Source: Macropodus opercularis (taxonomy: Eukaryota > Chordata > Actinopteri > Anabantiformes > Osphronemidae). From it: a stretch of DNA of 64,000 bases. Position 1 is the stretch's first letter, and each line of letters starts with the position of its first letter. Where the stretch lies: the NCBI GenBank assembly GCA_030770545.1, contig CM061098.1, forward strand, positions 16,768,001-16,832,000, in the 5' to 3' direction. Below are positions 1-11,900 of the stretch, piece after piece. The position numbers and the translations under genes are program-made. A model generated the notes under the pieces. It had not been told where the DNA came from, searched no databases, and was given only the letters and a program-made list of their open reading frames with translations.

Positions 1-293
1 CTGTCTAAGACAACGCTGCACTATGTAGTCAGTGGTTGCTGGTGAGGGAATGTTTTTGGTGAAGTGTCTAAGATGAAATTAACCTTCTTTGGATGCTATA
101 TTTCACACACAGAGCCAAGCCCTAAAGCATCTGCAGTGGGGCTGTCTGCTATTTACTTTATATCACCAGCGCTGTGCAGTTTCTGGTGATGTCTCCAACA
201 GCCTGCTTAAAAATTTAAAAAAATAAAAATGCATAGCTACCAAAAAGGTGTTTTTTTGCATTGGAACATTTGTATAATTTTAGCTTAGAAATG
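1..293. other. Noncoding DNA, nothing recognised
   Basis: AT-rich DNA with short A and T runs. No credible reading frame, repeat family or RNA gene was seen. Confidence 0.5.
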
Positions 294-386
294 TTTAAGA
301 CCTGACACAACTAAACCCAACAAATCGCACATAGAGCAGCTTTTAATTGTAGCCAATCGATAAATTGTACATTTTAATAGCAATAG
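294..386 (-). mobile_element. L2-type LINE 3' UTR fragment, antisense
   Basis: The stretch is close to the reverse complement of the 3' UTR of the near-complete L2 in this window (about 18,350-18,435). It shares the segment around TGTACAATTTATCGATTGGC and the GTTGGGTTTAGTTGTGT motif. Only about 90 bases survive; the TTGAA tail and all coding sequence are missing. It is a dead 5'- and 3'-truncated copy. The match was made by eye. Confidence 0.85.
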
Positions 387-3300
387 TTTGTACGTTGTTT
401 TCTTTCTTTTGTTTGTTAAAACGATGTACCCAACAAATCAGTGGCAGTCTTGTCTGTATGCCACCAGGACCCTAACCCTAACTGAAAAGAGGTTAGTCGG
501 GATGATTGTGGAGGCCAAGCTCATTCTGAGATTAAAGAATGAGCTGCAGTATTATGAACAACAAAAATGAAGTTCATGTGGAACTAAACTGCAATCATTA
601 ATATATAAACATAATTATATATCATAATATATAAATATACTGAGATTAAACTGAGGAATTTAACAGTTTTAGTGTAAAATGGTTAGTTTACTTATTTCTA
701 GTAAATTAGTTCATTTCAAATTAATCACATCAACAGGTATGTAAATACACATGTAGATGTTGAAGATATTTTGCAACTGTAGTCTTCAATATCTGCCAAC
801 TTCTTTTGATATTTCTGCTTCTATCTCTGAATCTGAAAATATGAGAAGGTGGAGACCAGAGTACATTAGAACTACCAAGAAACCTAAATGTTTGAGAGAA
901 AAAGTCAGTAGGTGAAATTTAAAACCACTGCTACAATCAAAACATTTTATGTTCAAAGGACAAACTACAAATAGTTAATATACTGTATGGGTTTCCATTA
1001 AAAAGCATCAGGTGTGTTGACACCTGCGAACTGATAAACCCTGAATGAGCTGTGAAGGACTGCATCATATCAGAAAGCTTGGCAGCAACCTGTGCTTCTC
1101 ACTTTTAAGGCAAACAGCTGTTGTAGCAACATACAGTATCGGACGCTTGTCTGAGAAATGAAGAGGAAAAAAAGGTGTAGGACCACGAGCAAGAGCTTTC
1201 AAGGGGACAATGTGGCGCAAAGAGAGAGACTTTGTAGAAAACTGTCTCTTTACTAATCCCATTTCATGCCAGCTCAGTGCTGCTCTCTGGAATATTCTGA
1301 AACGCACACACACCCAGCTCTGGAGGCGAGAGAAGGGGAAAGATGGACGAAGAAGAATGTGGACGGAAAAGTGAAAGTGGAGCAGGGTGGGAGACGGACA
1401 ACATTGGGAATACTGAAAATAACATGGACAGAAAAGGCAATTGGGCACAATTTAAATTCAGCTGCCACAGTCCATCAAAGCATGGCCTGCACATGGTCCA
1501 CTCAGTCTAAGGCCCCGCTTTTCAAATGGGAGCCAGAGAATGAGTTTAAGGCACATTTACACTTCACTTCACATTACTCGCGACGCCTTAGCTCCTCTAC
1601 ACTTTGAGCAGGGCCCCTATGTGTTTATCCTGCATTAGCTTGGAAGTGAATAACAGTGACTGAGCTTTGAAACACAAAGCCATCTGTGTGGGGGAATCAC
1701 TGACTTACTCAAAGCATATACCACACCAAAGTGCCCTTGAGCAAGCTAATGAACAGTGTTGGGTTGATGAAGACTCTTGTAAGGTTGGCTTTGCCTTTTG
1801 ATCTTTCTATAGGTCAAGTCCTCCAAACATGACCAGTGGTTAATATTATATTTAGAGGCAAAACAACTAGTAATTAGCAGAAAGACACACATCACAACAT
1901 GATTTTTTTTTCCTTTTCTTTTATCATGTAATGGTCACATTTGGATTTTAGATCCATGTTGACAAAATATCACGATGAGAAAAGTTTCGTAATTATTGGT
2001 TTCTTAGTTGAAATGATGGTGTTCTATAATTAATGTCCTCTAGACCCACACAGTCACACCATAATAAAAAGTGTCATTTGAATAAAAGGAGAAAATGCCA
2101 AGAGTGTAGTTGGTTTAATTAAGGCAGGACAGGGCAGCTCCTGTTAACTGACTGAACTGTCTGGAGAGCAAGATTTCATTTCCTGCACCAGGAACACACA
2201 GGACCTTTGTTTAGCTTGGCGAGTTGACAAACCGTCCATCAGTCTATAAGTAGCAGCAGCAAAAACGAAGACAAAAAAAAAAGATTTTGAAAATACTGAC
2301 TTATTCACTCCTGTTGTCAAGGGAAATGTTTTGTTGGGTGACTAGAGAATACACCAGCCTAGAAAACTATGTATGTTCATCAAACACAAAGCGCGAAGCA
2401 GCTCAGAAAGGAAGACAAACTGACGATTGGTTGCCTCAGTCAGATTATAGTTTCCTTACGTATTTAGAGTCATAAATTCATCCCCCTGCCTGTTTGTGCC
2501 AAAGTCACATTCTGCCGAGTCTCATATTAAGTGTATGTGGAGGTCACCGTGACTTTGACCACAGCCTATTCCTTCATGTCTCAGTAGGTAATACAAAATA
2601 GAAAGAATTACAGAAAGGCAACAGTTTCCATTTCCCAAATCAATGTTCAATCAAAGATATAATGACGACAAGCATTAGTGCCTTTAACTCTATAGCAGCA
2701 CCATGATCTGTATGAAGCTGTTCAACTATTTTTTTTTTTATGTACGCCATTAATATTATAATCATACCTGACTGGACAGAGAGGGTCAACAGAGATGTCT
2801 TCCTAAGAAAAAACCCACACTTCACTGTTGGCTTTCCACTTCAAGTTCCTCCCACTCCATTATGTATCACACACAAACACACTTATATCTCCAAACACAT
2901 GTGGACCCTTCTAATTCCAACAGGAGCTGTCGCCTCGTTGCACTATCTCTCCACCACTGTTATCTCTGTGTCCACATGTTCTCTCTCTAGGATCATTGGC
3001 TGTTTGTCAAATGATACCAACCCGAGAGGTCCCACAAGTAAACACACACACCACACACAATGGGATAAGACACTGGCCGAGTTCTTGTTAATCTACAGCC
3101 CTTGAGTCACTCTACATACTTTTAGTTGGTTTATTTGCTGTGGTAGTTGATGGGTAGAGTCTTTTGGACAGTGACTGGTTATTGAATAATATGATTTTAT
3201 TTTTTAAAAGATGTCAGATTTGAAGAAATCCCCTCTTTCTTTTTTTTTTAAAGGTTTCAGTTTTGAAGTGGGATGGATGGAAAAAAGCTAAACGCTTCAG

Positions 3301-3861
3301 ATCATGGCTGTTCCAATTGGTAGGAAAGACAGAAAGTTTAAATGTTGTCCGGGAACATTTTATTGATCTATTTAGTAATATTGTTGCAATTACACTGGCT
3401 GCTACAATGCTTTGTTCTCAAATTAGATTTGTTTGTGGTTATGGCAACACAGGTGTCTGGATACATACCACATAAAAAACAAAACACATTTATTAAAAAC
3501 AGAGTGTTCTGAATACCTACATTATATTTATCACTGGTAGCTTCACAGAGATTGTAAAAAAGTTTCTCACATCCATAAGACTTTAATGTGTGTCCTTTCT
3601 AAGTAACAGTTATGATGAATGACAGCAATTTGTGGTCAGAGAACTGATGGGCTGGCTGATGAGTCATTGAACATAACAGAGCTCAACTCCATCAGTTGAG
3701 CTGAATTGAAAGACGAGTGGCAATTTGATCTCAAACTCTGTTCATGCAATCAAGAAACGTGGAAAGTAGCAGCCGTCGTGTTCGTTGTGAGTCCACTGCA
3801 GTATGTGATGTGAAAGCATGGGTGTACATGTCTGTGTCCAATGCCGGGAGTCTTGAGTTGT
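387..3861. other. Noncoding DNA with overlapping chance ORFs
   Basis: About 3.5 kb without a supportable gene. Overlapping open frames on both strands near 1,065-1,610 lie in a purine-rich patch and translate to low-complexity peptides without recognisable domains, so I treat them as chance. Short poly-A/T runs occur near 2,272, 2,730 and 3,240, and CA-rich patches near 2,870-3,060. Two CCCTAA units at about 469-480 are too few for a telomeric repeat. Confidence 0.55.
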
Positions 3862-4097
3862 ATAAATGGTAAATGTTCTGTATAGCGCTTTTCTACCTAT
3901 CGGTTCTCAAAGCGCTTTGACACTGCGTCACATTCACCCATTCACACACACATTCACACACCGGTGGCAGAGCTGACACACCGGGGGCAACTTGGGGTTC
4001 AGTGTCTTGCCCAGGGACACTTCGGCACTTGACTGGAATCGAACCACCGATCCTACGATTGGTGGGCGACAGTTCTACCTCTGAGCCACTGAAGCCC
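3862..4097 (-). mobile_element. tRNA-derived SINE, near full length, antisense
   Basis: On the minus strand the element starts with a tRNA-like head. An A-box-like segment reads TGGCTCAGAGGTAGA (about 4,073-4,088) and a B box reads GGTTCGATTCC (4,035-4,045). A body follows containing 'cactgaaccccaag', 'gaatgggtgaatgtgacgc' and paired AAGCGCT motifs, ending in an 'atttaccat' tail. This is the layout of a common teleost tRNA-derived SINE with RNA polymerase III promoter boxes. A decayed second copy lies at 7,663-7,838 in the opposite orientation. It depends on a partner LINE for movement; which one cannot be told here. Confidence 0.8.
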
Positions 4098-4909
4098 AGT
4101 GTGTGTGATGGACAGCATAGATAAGGTCGAGACTAAGATAGAGAAGAGTTGTCCATTGTCCAGTTAGAAGAGATTCCATTTTGCTACAAAAGGTTTATAA
4201 GCATCTATGAATTTGTTGAATTTCAAGTGTTTAAGGAAACAAGCAAAACTGAAGTAAGAGTAATAAAGGGTCATTTTTCCACATGGAAATGCAGGTTGTG
4301 ACGTGAACCACATCTTATAAAGATGAGCCATCAAGTGAAAGCAGTTACTGATACTGGTTCCTGAAATACAACTAAGTTTCCATGTATAAAGATGAGAGTA
4401 ATAAATGATAGTGAAGAGGAGTAATACAGTTAGATACAGAGTCACAGTCACAAAGTCACCATTGATGCGAAACCAGACATAATTACAGAATAAGTACATC
4501 TATGAAACGCTGACCAGAATGTTTTTAATGCCAAACATCTCTCAACGAGGACAAGAAGGACAAAGAAAAAGCCTGAGGGCAGTTACCAAAAAGGCAGATT
4601 TTCTCCTTTCTTGATGAGGACAGTTTGACAGACAGGCGGATGGAGGAAAACAAAGTGCTAGGACATCCACTGACAACATGGACACTTCACCACAGACCTG
4701 GGCCTGTTTACCCCAGATCCACGCAGCATTAGAAAAAGCAAACATTTAAACTTAATCATCTCCATTACCTGGGGGACCTGCTCACCCATCTCACCCTCTC
4801 TAGTATTCACGGCTTCCTGTCTTTCTTTGACTTTCTGTCCTTGTATGGTTCTCTCATGTCTAGTCCGGCCCTCAAAGCTCTGAGGGTCCTGGTTTTCTGT
4901 CTGTCATCG
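4098..4909. other. Noncoding DNA, nothing recognised
   Basis: Open frames on the minus strand (4,164-4,499 and 4,542-4,745) have no recognisable domain, signal or splice context and look like chance. No repeat family was recognised. Confidence 0.5.
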
Positions 4910-6031
4910 TGATGTCACGTTCTCCCTCTGTGCTCCTCCCTCATAATTAGTGGTCACACTGGTGTTTCATTTCCTGTTTAGTTGTATTCAAGCCTTCCCT
5001 CATGCCTCTGTCCTTGTTGGTCTGTTTTATGTCCTTTGACGTCATGTCTGCTGTTCTGGTGTCCTGAGATGTTTCGTGTCACGTGAGTCTCTGTCTGTGT
5101 TTGTGTGCTTGCGTAGAGCCTTTGGTCCAGTCATGTTGTTATGCTCTTGCGTAGAGTCTTTGGTCCAGTCTTGTTATTATGCTCTTGCGTAGAACCTTCG
5201 GTCCAGTCATGTTGTTATGCTCTTGCGTAGAACCTTTGGTCCAGTCATGTTGTTATGCTCTTGCGTAGAACCTTCGGTCCAGTCATGTTATTATGCTCTT
5301 GCGTAGAACCTTTGGTCCAGTCATGTTGTTATGCTCTTGCGTAGAGTCTTTGGTCCAGTCTTGTTATTATGCTCTTGCGTAGAACCTTTGGTCCAGTCTT
5401 GTTATTATGCTCTTGCGTAGAACCTTCGGTCCAGTCATGTTGTTATGCTCTTGCGTAGAACCTTTGGTCCAGTCATGTTGTTATGCTCTTGCGTAGAACC
5501 TTCGGTCCAGTCATGTTGTTATGCTCTTGCGTAGAACCTTTGGTCCAGTCATGTTGTTATGCTCTTGCGTAGAGTCTTTGGTCCAGTCATGTTATTATGC
5601 TCTTGCGTAGAACCTTCGGTCCAGTCATGTTTTTATGCTCTTGCGTAGAACCTTCGGTCCAGTCATGTTGTTATGCTCTTGCGTAGAACCTTTGGTCCAG
5701 TCATGTTGTTATGCTCTTGCGTAGAACCTTTGGTCCAGTCATGTTGTTATGCTCTTGCGTAGAACCTTCGGTCCAGTCATGTTTTTATGCTCTTGCGTAG
5801 AGCCTTTAGTCCAGTCTTGTTATTATGCTCTTGCGTAGAACCTTTGGTCCAGTCATGTTTTTATGCTCTTGCGTAAAACCTTTAGTCCAGTCTTGTTTTC
5901 GTGCTCCTGTGTGTTTATCACTGTTCTTCTGTTGCCGTTAATAAAATCACTGTTTCAACTTAAGTCACGTCTGCGTTTGGGTCCACACCTCTGCCTACAC
6001 CAGAAACCGTTTGTTACGGTTTCTCTGACAC
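4910..6031 (+). mobile_element. Possible LTR-like relic containing a minisatellite
   Basis: The flanks of the 38-bp array resemble a widespread class of teleost repeat. The left side has 'cataattagtggtcacac', 'atttcctgtttag' and a TATA-like 'gtattcaagcc'. The right side has an AATAAA-type signal ('gttaataaaatcactg') and then 'gtctgcgtttgggtcc'. A promoter-like motif, a short transcribed region and a polyadenylation signal together suggest a solo LTR or similar retroelement end. I could not find matching terminal bases or a target-site duplication, so both boundaries are guesses and the class is uncertain. Confidence 0.35.
5108..5905. repeat. 38-bp minisatellite, 21 tandem copies
   Basis: Twenty-one consecutive units, each exactly 38 bp, run head to tail. 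The unit contains CTTGCGTAGAACCTTTGGTC followed by CAGTCATGTTGTTATGCT. The variants are substitutions only: C or T in CTTYGG, AGAACC / AGAGTC / AGAGCC, CATG / CTTG and TTGTT / TTATT / TTTTT. The AGAGTC variant recurs at copies 2, 7 and 13, which suggests higher-order duplication. The last copy is the most divergent. There are no spacers, so it is not a CRISPR array, and no long frame runs through it. Confidence 0.95.
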
Positions 6032-6647
6032 CCATTAATTAGAATGTTGATTTAAAGCTGGTTTCCTCTGGCTGGCTTCTCTTTTTAATTCTCCATCTCA
6101 GCTGAGAGCACTCTGCTTCTTCTTCCATTCAAAACATGGCTACAATGTAAGTAAAGCTGCAATGATGGTCAGAGAATAAAAGTCCTAATGACATCATAAC
6201 TTCAACCAGGATTATTTAATTAATTCATGACTAAATCCTTTAATAAGAAGCAACGCTATCACAACTGGATATTATTGCAATGTTTGATGGTTGGTCGACG
6301 TTAACTAAACATTTCATTCATGAATTATGAAAACAACTATTCTGTCACTCTGTAATGGTGACTATTAGCCTCTGAGTGAAATCCTGTCTGGTGGTGATTT
6401 GTTTGTAGATTTAAAATATGCTACATGCAAAAACAATTTAGTTCAGTAAAAACCTCATCTGCTTTTGAGCTTGAGAATTATTGAACGTGTCTTCAGAAGT
6501 TAAGTGATTGTTTTTGTATCTCACTTTCAAACATTAAAAGATGACTTACACATACCTACAGAAATGAATCAGCCTCAGATAGGGTTGAGTCTGCTTTCAG
6601 ACCGTCGCTGGAGACACTGAGCCATAGCAACGTGATCTTTTTTAATT

Positions 6648-6691
6648 TAAGAGTACTTACAACATTTGAGTCATTACAGTAAGTACTCTTA
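6648..6691. repeat. Perfect 13-bp inverted repeat, 18-base loop
   Basis: TAAGAGTACTTAC at 6,648-6,660 is the exact reverse complement of GTAAGTACTCTTA at 6,679-6,691. The stem is too short for a typical miRNA precursor. It could be the core of a decayed inverted-repeat element or simple chance in AT-rich DNA. Confidence 0.7.
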
Positions 6692-7529
6692 TGGAAATTC
6701 AGAGCTTTTCTGTTTTAGAGAAGTATTTTGAGTTTTGATTAACTCAAGGAGGACATTGAAAGTAAAATAGAGACTACAAAATTAACTGAAAAAAAAAAAA
6801 TTTTTTAAATTAAGCAGGCATGTCAAAAAAATCCTTCAGCAAAGTAGCATTTGTATGTTAAACTGAACTATGGTGTTACTTTACTTTTTTACAGTAGGTG
6901 ATAATGGCTCCTTTTTGGCTTCTGTTGCCTTTTAACTCTCCTTCCAACATTTCATTTGTCTTCGAAGCGCTTCATGCTTATTTCTTTTCCACCCTGCATT
7001 TTTCTTCTACTCCTTTATTCCATCTTTGTCCCCTCCATCTTCTTGTTGGTCACAAAAAAGAAAGCCCTGCCTCAGAACTCACAAAAGGGCCTCTAGGGAA
7101 ACGTACAGAAGCCCAACTTAAAAGCAGAAGGAACACAGCCGCGTTGGATGACAGAAATAGGCAGGCAGACTCACCAGGGCGTAAAAGATACAGTACGCAT
7201 CCACACGGACACTTCCACATACACATGCTCACACACACACAAGGCAGAGCGCTTGAAACTTTTCCTATGAACGAGTATGTTGGTGTGACAGCAACACTAT
7301 TGGTATGTGCATCTGTGATGAGTAGTTGAACGACGGGGGGCTAAAAGGGTGAAACGTGAAAGTTAAACACACACACAGGTTCAGACAAGTCAGTGGTGTT
7401 TGTGCCATAGTGTTTTTTTTTTTGTCTTCCAGCTAAGATGTCCTCTCAGCTGTTTCTTCTTGTTCATCCCCAGAGTGGATATGAAACCTTCAACAACTTG
7501 GTCACGAACCCACACCACTGTTCAGCTGG

Positions 7530-7551
7530 ACACACACACACACACACACAC
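7530..7551. repeat. (CA)n microsatellite
   Basis: About eleven uninterrupted CA units. Confidence 0.9.
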
Positions 7552-7662
7552 CACTCTAGAGTGAATTGCTTGCCACTGCTCTCTGCATAAATCTTGTGAT
7601 CACAGACTGGTCTTGTGCCACAACTTTTTGGGGTATTAAAAAATTAAATGGAGAAAATAAAA

Positions 7663-7838
7663 TGTCACCCACCAATCGTAGGATCGGAGGCTAGAATCCT
7701 AGAGTCCCTGGGCAAGACTCTGAACCCCAAGCTGCCTCCCATGTGTGTGAATGTGTATGTGCTTGCGAACGGGTGAATGAGACGCAGTGTGAAAGCGCGT
7801 TGTGTGCTATACAAGTGTAGACCATTTACCATAAATGA
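7663..7838 (+). mobile_element. tRNA-derived SINE, 5'-truncated decayed copy
   Basis: Same family as the antisense copy at 3,862-4,097. It shares 'caccaatcgtaggatcgg', 'ccctgggcaagactctgaac', a degenerate 'gggtgaatgagacgcagtg' and the 'accatttaccat' tail. The A-box end of the tRNA head is missing and the B box is degraded ('ggctagaatcc'), so it should not be transcribed by polymerase III. Confidence 0.8.
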
Positions 7839-8618
7839 ATAAAAACAACTCTGTGACTGGCGGCAACTAGCACAAATGTGAAATTATGACCGTTACCCAC
7901 TTTGATTGCTTATTTGCATTACACCAAAGCCCTTGTGCTACACTCACGAACCTCTGTGAGGCTGATGGAGAGCGATGGGGACCCACGGAGATGGACTTGG
8001 AGGCCGAATGGCAACCAGCTTGCTGCCTCAGTGCGAGTGAGGGCGAGCAGAGGCCAATTTCTGGTCGCAACTCTGGTGTAAACATAGTGTTATCTTATCA
8101 GGCTCTCCCTCGCTCTTCCAGTGAAAGGCTGGTGACCTTATCTGTTCCTCCAATTTAATGGACCTAGTCGTTCCGCAGTATCAAACGGGCAGCATGTGAG
8201 CATATGTTTCCATCTCAGCTCCCCTCTTTGCACCATTATTCCTCTATTCTCCTCTTCTCCGCTCTGTGGGATTTGCAATACTAACACTGGTGCGTCGAGA
8301 ACAAAGCTTTGCCAGAACGTGTTAGTTTTAATAACGACATCTTTGTTCTCTGGTAAACTGCTGTTGAAGATTCCTTTCCCCTTGTTACTTTGGTGGGATC
8401 TGTAGTGCCAGTGGTTAATTTTCTGCAGAGACGCCTATCTACTGTACCATGTACAGTATATAATGTGAGCACTACCTGAAGGTCTACGTTCAGGTTTGAT
8501 ACAGTTTAATATTGTGCAGAAGCATCACAGACGAGTCAGAGACTCAACATTATGACGGTTCTGTGTGTGTAATGAGGGCTTATGCTGCTTTCTTCCTACA
8601 AGCCACTCAATCACTGAC
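7839..8618. other. Noncoding DNA, nothing recognised
   Basis: Short overlapping frames on both strands (7,867-8,158 and 8,196-8,472) have no recognisable domain. No repeat was identified. Confidence 0.5.
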
Positions 8619-8905
8619 TTTCTACTGCTCAGACCTTGTAGGGGCTGCAGGGTTGGAGCCTACTCCAGCTGTCAGTTGGGCAAGAGTCAGGGTTCACCCT
8701 GGACGTCATCAGTCCATTACAGGGCCACTCTATAGAGACAGACTAACCACTCCAACTAACTGGTCTTTGGACTGTGGGAGGGAACCGGAACACCTGGACA
8801 AAACCCCTTAGACACAGGGAAAACAAAGTCCACTCAGAAATGCACCTGGGCCACCACCTTCTACAGCTGGGTGTAGCTGTGAGGCAACAGTTCTAATCAC
8901 TGCAA
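8619..8905 (-). mobile_element. SINE of a second family, decayed, antisense
   Basis: Reading along the plus strand shows landmarks of a very common teleost repeat in reverse order: 'gttcaccctggacgtcatc', 'agggccac', 'tctttggactgtgggagg', 'gaaccggaacacctgga', 'acacagggaaaac' and 'gctgtgaggcaacagt'. The last is the complement of a tRNA-like 'ttagcactgt..cctcacagc' head. Related copies lie at 33,578, 48,690 and 53,150. The copy is diverged and its B box is not intact. Confidence 0.7.
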
Positions 8906-11900
8906 TTAGCTTTAATCTGCTCATTTTGAATGTGAGTAGTTGATTAGTGCGCACAGGGCCACAAATAGACACAAACATAGATCGGCCTAAATTGACTGTC
9001 AGCCTCCATAGTGTGTCTAGCTCAGAGGCAGAAGCTAAACATAATAATCAGCAGGTAATGGCTGAATGAACTGCTAAGCGTCACATAAGTACATTTGGAT
9101 GGTCACCTCTCTCCCTTAAATGCTTTTAGCTCTCAGTTCTCACAGTTGTACCTTCTCGCATCAGCTCACATCTTGCCCTTGCTCACTTTCAAAGCATTTT
9201 TCTTCATCAACTCCTGTCTTCCTGTCCTGACCTGTTCTAAGTCCCTATAAACACGCTTGTCTTTTTTAAGATTAGAATTGTAGATTGACATGGCATTATA
9301 TTTGTAATAATATAAAGCTAATTTATGGAGTCTTTATAGACTTCTAAATGAACGGCCTGCGTTTGGTTGTTTGCTTTACTATCAGAATGGATAATAAAGA
9401 TGAGGATTTATTGGAAGCACTGAAAAACACCATTTGTGCAAAATGTGTTTAACAGTCTACATTAACACTCTTAAAAATGCATTTCACAGAAGCACAAAGT
9501 GCCTCTCTGAGCAGCTATAAATCAGTTCTTTAAACCATTATGACTCCTACGTCAAGGAACCCAGAATAGACACTCATTAGGGGAATTCTACTCAGATCTG
9601 TGATCCTGCTGCTTTTCTATTTAGCAGCTAATGAACCATGACTATCATGGAGGATCACGAATAGGCAAACATGGGCCCTTGAGACCTGGAATTAACAAAG
9701 TATTAGGACCATACATTCTTAAATTATCGCCATGATGACGTCAGTTGTTTACGTGAAGCTGCTTATTATCAAGAATGATTATGATCTACCTGTGCATGGG
9801 GTTTTATTTTGTAATTCACATTAAAAATCCATATTGTCTGAAATTCATTTGTTATGTTGGGACTTGCTCAGTGTGCTCTAGTAGGATTACCAGAGACACA
9901 TAATTACTTCATTTCATACATTTTTTATAAAACTAGAACAGGTGAAAGCCCAAAACTAATATTACACGTTACTAATGGATATATTCGAGGAAAACCAGGA
10001 AACATGACAACAAACCGTTTTATTCCTGGAGTTCTTTCTTTCCGTGCTAAAGCCACCTCTCCACTCTCACCTCCCTCCTCGTCACCTCATATGCTACAGT
10101 AACTACTCTTTCTGCTCTTCTCTTTGCACTCATTCACCTGCTCTGTCTGTCTCAAATGGGTCATCTTCTGCTTTCATCACATTCAATCTGCTGCTACTGG
10201 AGCTCTATTCACACTGAAAAAGTCCCCATTTAAACAGCCAATTTAGCCTGAGAGCGCGTTAGTCACATTCTCACCAGTGCCTTCACATCTCTGTACTTCT
10301 CAGAATAAGGAAATGTGGATGTCAAAAGTCAATAAGCACTTTTTCAATAAAAGCTATTGACATCCTGTTGAGCAGGAAACCTGACCTTCTGTCTTCACAC
10401 TGGACCTCCACTAAGGTCAGCGCCAGAAAACCGTGGCTGAATTGAACTAATCTCCAAAATAAATGTGTGTAATTGTGGGAATTGGAAACAGAAAACACTC
10501 CCTGCTGGAGTCTAAAAAAGTTGAATTTCTTTTAACATAGACTCCAATCAGCTCTCATCAACTGATAAAGGAGCCTGCACCTAATAGAAATGCAGGACAG
10601 GAGCAAGTACTTTATGGTTCTGACAGTGCTGTGTGTCCCGTTGTCAGTGTTGTACAGGCCCACGTAGTGATCTGTCTGTCAGCTGTTACAGTTTAGTTTA
10701 CACGTCATTGCTTTGAGTTTTGGTAACATACATTGTGTAATCAACCTAAAGTTATAAACACGTTAAAATAGTCTTACTTTGAAATGTCACAGTTGCAATG
10801 TGTCTTTTGAATCCAGTCTCTGAACTGGGACTCAGTGATTGTGTTTGCTTCTTTAGGACATTAACTTTTTATCAAAACAAACAAAACAACCCAAAATGTT
10901 AGCTTGGCCAACCTCACCACATCCCACCACACATCCATTCATGTGTGTGTATATTTCCTGTAAGTGTTTCACTTTTTATGCTATCAATGTTATATAGGCC
11001 ATTTCCAGATGTCTGGAGCAACCATTTCACTCTGACCTCTTGCCCTCTGCCTGCTCGTGGAAGGTTGCAGCTGTGTTTCCTCTGATGTGTCTGTTGGTAT
11101 GTGTGCTTTCTTATCTTTTGTAATTAAAGGGATGTGCCTGTGTCAGTCTCTATCCAAGCTATCTGTGTGTATGTGTGTGTATCCCTACCTGAGTTATCTG
11201 TAGTTATCTTTTTGCTAAATGCGAACCACTAGAACCTTATCCAAACCTCTATTGATTTAATGTCTGCCACGCTTAGCTCAATATAGCTCACCTGGTTTGA
11301 GGCAGAGTGTAGGGAAACAATTGAGGCGAGATTGGAGTCTGACCATGAAGGATACAAGATTTTGGAAACTCTAGCTCATTCGATGAAGAAGAAAATTACA
11401 TTTTTTATTGATCTATGGCTACTGCAATCCTGAAGGATGGGGAAAAGAATTGGTGGAATAGATGTTGTACTGTCCTTCTACAGTATTATTTCGGGCCATT
11501 CCACAATGGAGTTGGAGGTTTTTACATTATTCTTCAAAATATCAAGATAGCATCACTATAGTAAAATACTGTTTCAAAGCGAAATCCACATGTCCGAGCT
11601 GATCCTTATGCTTCAAATATCCAAAATAGTGTTGCCATGTGGGCAGTGGAGGTGTTTTTGAACAATGTTCTCTGGACTCTCTTGAATCATCAGAGGAGTC
11701 GGTTCAATACTGTCAAGTCAAGAATATAGGTGTCATGCTAGAGAGCACCCTCTCATTCTCTGCTCATATTAGTGATACAGTGAGTGTTTCACGTGAACAA
11801 TTATCCAAAATACTGTAGGTTTTCAGTCAGTGAATTCTTTGTTCATTATGGGAGAGAACCAATTATTCCTCACTTGGGGGAATACTTTTATTAATACGAT

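Larger units (their letters stand above)
6032..7662. other. Noncoding DNA with small hairpin
   Basis: No supportable gene. The 143-residue frame at 6,898-7,329 is low-complexity and runs through CA-rich DNA. An A10/T7 tract lies near 6,791-6,806. The separate hairpin (6,648-6,691) and (CA)n tract (7,530-7,551) are listed on their own. Confidence 0.5.

Noticed and set aside
469..480. Telomere-like CCCTAA repeats
   Set aside because: Only two units.
1065..1607. Overlapping frames on both strands
   Set aside because: Frames open on both strands across purine-rich DNA are expected by composition; no domain in any of them.
5108..5905. CRISPR-like array
   Set aside because: Units are contiguous with no spacers and the context is vertebrate-type; it is a minisatellite.
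6898..7329. 143-residue frame
   Set aside because: Pyrimidine-rich and CA-rich DNA gives the frame; no recognisable protein.
11720..11785. LINE RT C-terminal motif scrap
   Set aside because: About 20 codons of weak resemblance, with unrelated flanks; too short to call.
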